From: Halorubrum sp. Atlit-26R
GTDB lineage: Archaea > Halobacteriota > Halobacteria > Halobacteriales > Haloferacaceae
NCBI RefSeq assembly: GCF_003666015.1
Contig: NZ_QPLT01000011.1
Span: forward strand, 54,149 to 118,148
DNA: 64,000 nt
Direction of reading: 5' to 3'
Of the stretch, positions 59,750 to 64,000 are shown in pieces. The position numbers and the translations under genes are program-made. The notes below the pieces were generated by a model. That model did not search any database. It had not been told where the DNA came from and saw nothing but the letters and a program-made list of their open reading frames with translations. How positions within the stretch are numbered: the stretch's first letter is position 1; every line of letters starts with the position of its first letter.

Positions 59750-61519
59750 ATGCGACGGGTTCTCACCCTCTCGACCGCGGCTGCGGCCGTCGCCGCAGTC
59801 GCCGTCCTGTGTGTCGCCTTCACCGCCGGCGTCGCCGCCGCTCCGGACGCCGGCGCGGTCCCCGCCGCGTCCGGTAGCGGGCCGACGGCGCCGGGCGTAA
59901 CGCTCTCCGCGTCCGCCGACGAGTGCGACACCGGCGACGGCACGGAACTGGTGGGCTGCTGGAACGGGACCCACTACGAGGAGTCGGTCGACTTCGAGGA
60001 GACGGACGGGCTCAACGAGTCCCAGCTGTCGGCGCTGACCGACCTCACGATGGCCCGGGTCGAACACGTCCGAGAGCGCCCGTTCAAGGAGGACGTCCCG
60101 GTCGAGACGGTCACGCGGAGCGAGTACGCCAACGACACCGCGAGCGGCAACGGCTCCGAGGCGTTCCGGCGCTGGAACGACCAAGTGTGGGAGGCGCTGT
60201 TCGTCGTCGGCGACGAGACGAACGCCAACGACGAGATCGACTCGGTGTTCGGCGGCGCGGTCTCCGGCTTCTACTCGCCCTCGCAGGACCGGATCGTCAT
60301 CGTCGTCCCCGACGGCGAGTCGCCCGACATCGACCCCTCGACGCTCGCGCACGAGCTGCTCCACGCGATGCAAGACCAGTACCACGACCTCACCGACCCG
60401 CGCTACGTCGGCGCGACCCAGGACGGCGACCTCGCGGTCGACGGGATAATCGAGGGGGAGGCGGTCCACGTCGAGGAGCGGTACGCCGCCCGCTGCGCCG
60501 ACAACTGGACCTGTGCCGAGGCGCCCGAGAGCGACGGCGGCGGCGGCGGCGCCGAATTCAACTTCGGCATCCTCCAGACCGTCCTCCAGCCGTACGGCGA
60601 CGGCGCGCTGTACGTCCGCGAGCTCCGCGACGAGGGCGGGTGGGCGGCCGTCAACGCGACGATGAACGACCCGCCCGAGTCGACCGCGGAAGTGATCCAC
60701 CGCAACCCCGACTACGAGGAGGGCAACGTCACCTTCGAGGACGCCGCGACCGAGGGGTGGGAGACGTACCCGGACCAGGGCGTCGACGGCGCGGAGACCG
60801 CGGGCGAGGCGTCGATGTTCGTGATGTTCTGGTATCAGAGCTTAGAGTACGAACACGCCGTGTTGGAGCCCGACGCGACCGTCCGGCAGAACGTCCAGAT
60901 CCACCTCGACGCCGAGGCCGAGCTCGAAACGCGGCAGGTCTACAACTACGCGCACCCCGTGACGGCCGGCTGGGCCGGCGACGAGCTGTACCCCTACCGG
61001 AACGGCGACCGCGACGGCTACGTCTGGGCGACCGAGTGGCAGACCGAGGACGACGCCGCGGCGTTCCGCGACGCCTACGTGCGGATGCTGACCGCGCACG
61101 GCGACGCCGACTACGCCGACGGGACCGTCTACGAGATCGGCGAGGAGAGCGACTTCCCCGGCGCGTACGGCGTCGAGCGCGACGGGAGGAGCGTGACGAT
61201 CACCCACGCGCCCTCGCCGGAGGGCGTCCTCGAACTCCGCCCGGAAGCCGACCTCACGCTCCCGGACGCCGACGGCACCGACGGCGCAGACGGGAGCGAC
61301 GGCGATGACGGCGACGGCGCGGACAGCAATAGCAGCGACGACGGCGACACCGACGGCGCGGACGGAAGCGACGGCGCGGACGGGAGCGACGGCACGGACG
61401 GGAGCGACGGCGCGGACGGAAGCGAGGACACCAACGACAGCACTCCCGGGTTCGGCGTCGCGGCGGCGCTCGTCGCCCTCGTGGCCGCGCTCGGACTGGC
61501 TGCGCGACGGGCGGCGTAG
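59750..61519 (+). CDS. Secreted surface protein with HELLH and PGF-CTERM anchor
   Basis: 589 residues. Signal peptide with LTLSTAAAAVAAVAVLCVAF; N-glycosylation-type NxT/S sites are frequent. Residues about 205-215 contain LAHELLHAMQDQYHD, a zincin HExxH motif; a downstream acidic residue (IEGEAVHVEERYAA) could be the third ligand. The C-terminus is an Asp/Gly/Ser-rich linker followed by STPGFGVAAALVALVAALGL, a PGF-CTERM archaeosortase signal. Resembles the Hvo_1808-type surface family. Likely an exported metalloprotease tethered to the cell surface. Confidence 0.85.
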   Translation: MRRVLTLSTAAAAVAAVAVLCVAFTAGVAAAPDAGAVPAASGSGPTAPGVTLSASADECDTGDGTELVGCWNGTHYEESVDFEETDGLNESQLSALTDLTMARVEHVRERPFKEDVPVETVTRSEYANDTASGNGSEAFRRWNDQVWEALFVVGDETNANDEIDSVFGGAVSGFYSPSQDRIVIVVPDGESPDIDPSTLAHELLHAMQDQYHDLTDPRYVGATQDGDLAVDGIIEGEAVHVEERYAARCADNWTCAEAPESDGGGGGAEFNFGILQTVLQPYGDGALYVRELRDEGGWAAVNATMNDPPESTAEVIHRNPDYEEGNVTFEDAATEGWETYPDQGVDGAETAGEASMFVMFWYQSLEYEHAVLEPDATVRQNVQIHLDAEAELETRQVYNYAHPVTAGWAGDELYPYRNGDRDGYVWATEWQTEDDAAAFRDAYVRMLTAHGDADYADGTVYEIGEESDFPGAYGVERDGRSVTITHAPSPEGVLELRPEADLTLPDADGTDGADGSDGDDGDGADSNSSDDGDTDGADGSDGADGSDGTDGSDGADGSEDTNDSTPGFGVAAALVALVAALGLAARRAA

Positions 61520-61576
61520 GCGCCGCGCCCGTCGCGACACGGGTGGCTTTTCGTCCCCGCGACCGAACCGAGACGT

Positions 61577-62737
61577 ATGAGCGAGTTCGACATCGTCGAC
61601 GCGGCCGCGGTCCGGGAGGGGCGCGCGACCGACGCGTACTTCGAGCGGACCGAGGCGGCGCTGGAGGCGGCCGGGCGGAACCCCCGCGTGGTCGCCGAGG
61701 TGACCGCCGACCAGTTCCCGGACGGGGAGTTCGAGCTGTTCGCCGGGCTCGGGAACGCCGTCGAGCTGCTGGCCGGCCGCGACGTCGACGTGGACGCGGT
61801 CCCGGAGGGCCGGCTGTTCGACGGCGGCCCGGTGATGCGGATCGAGGGGCCGTACCTCGCGTTCGCGCGGCTGGAGACGTCGCTTTTGGGCTTTCTCTCG
61901 CACGCCTCCGGCATGGCGACGGCGGCGCTCGACTGCCGGGTCGCCGCGCCCGACTCGCGGATCCTCTCGTTCGGCGCGCGCCACGTCCACCCCGCGATGA
62001 CCGCGGCGGTCGAGCGCTCCGCGCTGGTGGGCGGGTTCGACGGCTTCTCGCACGTCGCCGCCGGCGAGCTGATCGGTCGGGAGGCGTCGGGGACGATGCC
62101 GCACGCGCTCGCCATCTGCTTCGGGCGCGGCGAGCAGGAGGCCGCGTGGCGCGCCTACGACGAGGGCGTGCCGGCGGACGCGCCCCGGATCGCGCTGTGT
62201 GACACCTACTCCGACGAGGTCGACGAGGTCCTTCGCGCGGTCGAGACCCTCGGCGACGACCTCGACGGCGTCCGCCTGGACACGACCGGCTCCCGCCGCG
62301 GCGACTTCCGACACATAATCCGCGAGGTCGGGTGGGAGCTCGACGCGCGCGGCCACGAGGACGTCGACGTGTACGTCTCCGGCGGGCTCGGGCCCGCCGA
62401 CCTCCGAGAACTTCGCGACGTCGTCGACGGGTTCGGCGTCGGCGGGTACGTCTCCAACGCGGACCCGGTCGACTTCGCGCTCGACCTCGTCGCTGTCGAC
62501 GGCGAGCCGGCCGCCAAGCGAGGGAAGCTCTCGAACGCGAAGGACGTCTACCGCACCGCCGACGGCGCGCACGCGGTCGGGCTCGCGGACCGCTCCGGGC
62601 CCGAGGGCGCCGAGTCGCTCATGGAGCCCGTGATCCGCGACGGCGAGGTGGTCGCCGAGGACGCCTTCGACCTGTCGGCCGCGACGGAGCGGGCGCTCGC
62701 GGACGCGGAGGCGGTCGGGTACGGGACGGACGGCTGA
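61577..62737 (+). CDS. pncB: Nicotinate phosphoribosyltransferase
   Basis: 386 residues. Type II PRTase family: RIEGPYLAFARLETSLLGF and ILSFGARHVHPAMTAAVERS; phosphoribosyl/substrate region DGFSHVAAGELIGREASG; C-terminal DVYVSGGLGPADLRELRDVV and YVSNADPVDFALDLVAVDG. Converts nicotinate and PRPP to NaMN for NAD salvage. Close to the isochorismatase gene. Confidence 0.9.
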   Translation: MSEFDIVDAAAVREGRATDAYFERTEAALEAAGRNPRVVAEVTADQFPDGEFELFAGLGNAVELLAGRDVDVDAVPEGRLFDGGPVMRIEGPYLAFARLETSLLGFLSHASGMATAALDCRVAAPDSRILSFGARHVHPAMTAAVERSALVGGFDGFSHVAAGELIGREASGTMPHALAICFGRGEQEAAWRAYDEGVPADAPRIALCDTYSDEVDEVLRAVETLGDDLDGVRLDTTGSRRGDFRHIIREVGWELDARGHEDVDVYVSGGLGPADLRELRDVVDGFGVGGYVSNADPVDFALDLVAVDGEPAAKRGKLSNAKDVYRTADGAHAVGLADRSGPEGAESLMEPVIRDGEVVAEDAFDLSAATERALADAEAVGYGTDG

Positions 62738-62760
62738 ACAGAAAAGAGGGGTCGGGCGGG

Positions 62761-63363
62761 TTACAGCTCCTCGACGGCGCCGCCGTCAGCGCGCTCTCGG
62801 AACACCTGGCCCTCGATGAGCGTCACCATGGTGTCCTCCTCCTGCCAGGCGGTCGGCGAGAGCTTCGCCTTACGGCAGGTGCGAGAGAGGAACTCCGCGG
62901 CCGACCAGCCGTTCTCGACGGGGACCGTCGGGTAGAGCCAGCCGTGGGCGTTGCCGCTGTCGACGGCGACGCCGTGGGTGCCGACCTCGAGGTCTTCGGC
63001 GGGGTCGTTCGTGAGGACGGTGTTGGAGACGACGAACACGGAGACGGTGATGTTGTCCAGTTCCTTCGGCTCGACCTCGGAGCCGCAGGAGTCGCCCGAG
63101 GCCGCCTTGATAGCGGCCTCGACGATCGCGTGGCCGAGCTGATCTGAGGTGTCCCAGGCGCCGGCGCAGCCGCGGAGGCGGCCGCGGCCCCTGGTGGACT
63201 CCAATCGAACGAACGCCCCGGTGCGGGCGTAGAACGCCTCTCGCATACTGCCCGGTTGTTCGCGTTGTCCGTGTCGGACGAACGACTCGACCGCCTCCCG
63301 CGCGAGTTCGACCGCTCGTGCACCGTCGTCGTACGACAGCTGAACGGTCTGAGCCTCGGACAT
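62761..63363 (-). CDS. AMMECR1-domain protein (TIGR00296)
   Basis: 200 residues. AMMECR1 signature STRGRGRLRGCAGAWDTSDQ with the conserved LRGC core, followed by AIVEAAIKAASGDSCGSEVE and VPVENGWSAAEFLSRTCRKA. Family of unknown enzymatic role, widespread in archaea. Converges with pncB; divergent from RNase P RNA. Confidence 0.85.
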   Translation of the reverse strand: MSEAQTVQLSYDDGARAVELAREAVESFVRHGQREQPGSMREAFYARTGAFVRLESTRGRGRLRGCAGAWDTSDQLGHAIVEAAIKAASGDSCGSEVEPKELDNITVSVFVVSNTVLTNDPAEDLEVGTHGVAVDSGNAHGWLYPTVPVENGWSAAEFLSRTCRKAKLSPTAWQEEDTMVTLIEGQVFRERADGGAVEEL

Positions 63364-63480
63364 GAGAGTCCATTACAGTGCTGGCGACTTGAACGCTTCC
63401 CTTGTGGCACCGTTCTCGCGGCGTTCGCGGCGTCTCCGCTGAAAGCCGCCGCGCACGGCCCGGAGACGCCCCGACCGAAC

Positions 63481-63490
63481 CGCTTATTCG
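63481..63490 (+). promoter_or_regulatory. TATA box of RNase P RNA
   Basis: CGCTTATTCG following GACCGAACC (BRE-like) lies about 20-25 bp before the RNA 5' end, a standard haloarchaeal promoter. Confidence 0.55.
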
Positions 63491-63506
63491 CCGGCGGGCG
63501 CTACCA

Positions 63507-63850
63507 CGGACCGGACAGAGGGAGCCCGACTCCCGTGCCCCTGGCATGAGGAAAGTCCCCCCACCGGCCGGACAGGCGACCGGGCACACGCCCGGAGTCG
63601 GAGACGGCTGGCTCTGGAACAGCAACGACACCCCCCGCCCCGACCGATGACCCGTGCGAACCGACCCGCGAGGGAAGGGAGTTAACCCGGGGAGGGCGCG
63701 TGGCTTTGTCACGTTACAGACGGGCGGGAACGGATGGAACGGCGAATCCTCGCCGGTGCAAGTCCGCGCCACAAGGTAGTCCGGCCACGGCGCGGACGCT
63801 CAGCCGAATGTCGGGACGAACCGAAGGGGGCTTACTCCCCTCAGTCCGCT
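63507..63850 (+). ncRNA. rnpB: RNase P RNA
   Basis: The conserved region I motif GAGGAAAGTCCCCCCACC is at 63548 and CR-V GAAGGGGGCTTACTCC at 63821. Together they can pair as P4. The ends pair through CGGAC (63507-63511) and GTCCG (63844-63848), P1. Total length near 344 nt is normal for haloarchaeal type A RNase P RNA. Catalytic subunit for tRNA 5' maturation; its Rpp29 partner is encoded at 13342. The exact ends are estimated. Confidence 0.9.
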
Positions 63851-63880
63851 CACACCGACCAGCGGCGCGACTCGGTCGCG

Positions 63881-64000
63881 TTAAGTTTGGCGTGAATTGT
63901 GGTAGACGGCGAAGGCTTCGAGCCAGTTTTGAGCTGTCTCTAGCGCGACATTGCTAAAACTATTCGCAAACGATGATGTTCGTCGTTCTATTTCCCAAAA
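63881..64000 (-). pseudogene. 3' end of an IS6-like transposase (partial at window edge)
   Basis: A minus-strand frame of 39 codons ends at 63881 and runs off the edge. The peptide (ERRTSSFANSF, then LETAQNWLEAFAVYHNSRQT) resembles the C-terminal end of IS6/IS240-family transposases of haloarchaea. Base composition is lower in GC than surrounding genes. Only 30 bp separates it from RNase P RNA. Whether the full element is intact lies outside the window. Confidence 0.55.

Overview
The window looks like a chromosomal segment of an extremely halophilic archaeon, most likely Halorubrum or a close relative. The GC content is high, most predicted proteins are very acidic, the archaeal S10-spc-type ribosomal operon is present, and there are leaderless promoters, haloarchaeal dodecin, Gfo6-like and PGF-CTERM proteins, and an archaeal RNase P RNA. 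The genus is inferred from family resemblance, not from a search.

Layout. (1) 1-5050: a tightly packed minus-strand block of small virus- or plasmid-like genes (zinc-finger microproteins, winged-helix proteins, an HTH-metallophosphoesterase cut by the window edge) with its own tRNA-Phe and structured RNA. It abuts the terminator of the ribosomal operon. (2) 5055-18594: a 24-gene minus-strand operon from rpl3 to secY, including rnp1 (RNase P protein), ended by a clear hairpin plus T-rich terminator. (3) 18599-35296: chromosomal genes for a SPOUT-type RNA methylase, a PQQ-type sugar dehydrogenase, tRNA-Gly, sugar oxidoreductases, an acyl-CoA carboxylase, the gluconeogenic fba-fbp pair, an MFS transporter and a receiver-PAS-LOV histidine kinase. 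(4) 35495-42153: a 6.5 kb integrated element inside dinB (Y-family DNA polymerase). It is bounded by 113-bp direct repeats of dinB coding sequence and carries a tyrosine integrase, a likely HUH-type Rep with a tiny coupled ORF, an HNH nuclease with a membrane domain, a PD-(D/E)XK protein and an HTH protein. It supplies a new 5' end for dinB, so the polymerase reading frame is regenerated on one side and a 66-codon stub is left on the other. (5) 41980-63363: housekeeping genes (NUDIX, CPBP protease, panB, acyl-CoA dehydrogenase, AlaX, dodecin, IscA-like, MscS, hisD, crtB, NAD-salvage genes, a PGF-CTERM surface protein with HELLH). (6) 63507-64000: RNase P RNA, then the 3' end of an IS6-like transposase.

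Two things stand out. First, three dispersed intergenic copies (about 21159-21521, 45674-46140, 51660-52092) of one complex element share a 57-bp tandem unit with a TATA-like core and a conserved GC-rich body. The body's hairpins keep their position while their stem sequences change, which suggests selection on structure, possibly a non-coding RNA. Copy B is further studded with perfect 9-10 bp stem / 3-nt loop palindromes. Second, the dinB-targeted element rebuilds its target gene with an element-encoded N-terminus and promoter region, with integrase and dinB diverging across 18 bp.

Functional links. The ribosomal operon couples ribosomal proteins, the Sec translocon and the RNase P protein, and RNase P RNA lies at the far end of the window. 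fba and fbp overlap and form a gluconeogenic module. alaX and an AIR-synthase-like gene overlap, as do acyl-CoA dehydrogenase and a HAD phosphatase. An isochorismatase/nicotinamidase-like gene and nicotinate phosphoribosyltransferase flank the surface protease and could together salvage nicotinamide.
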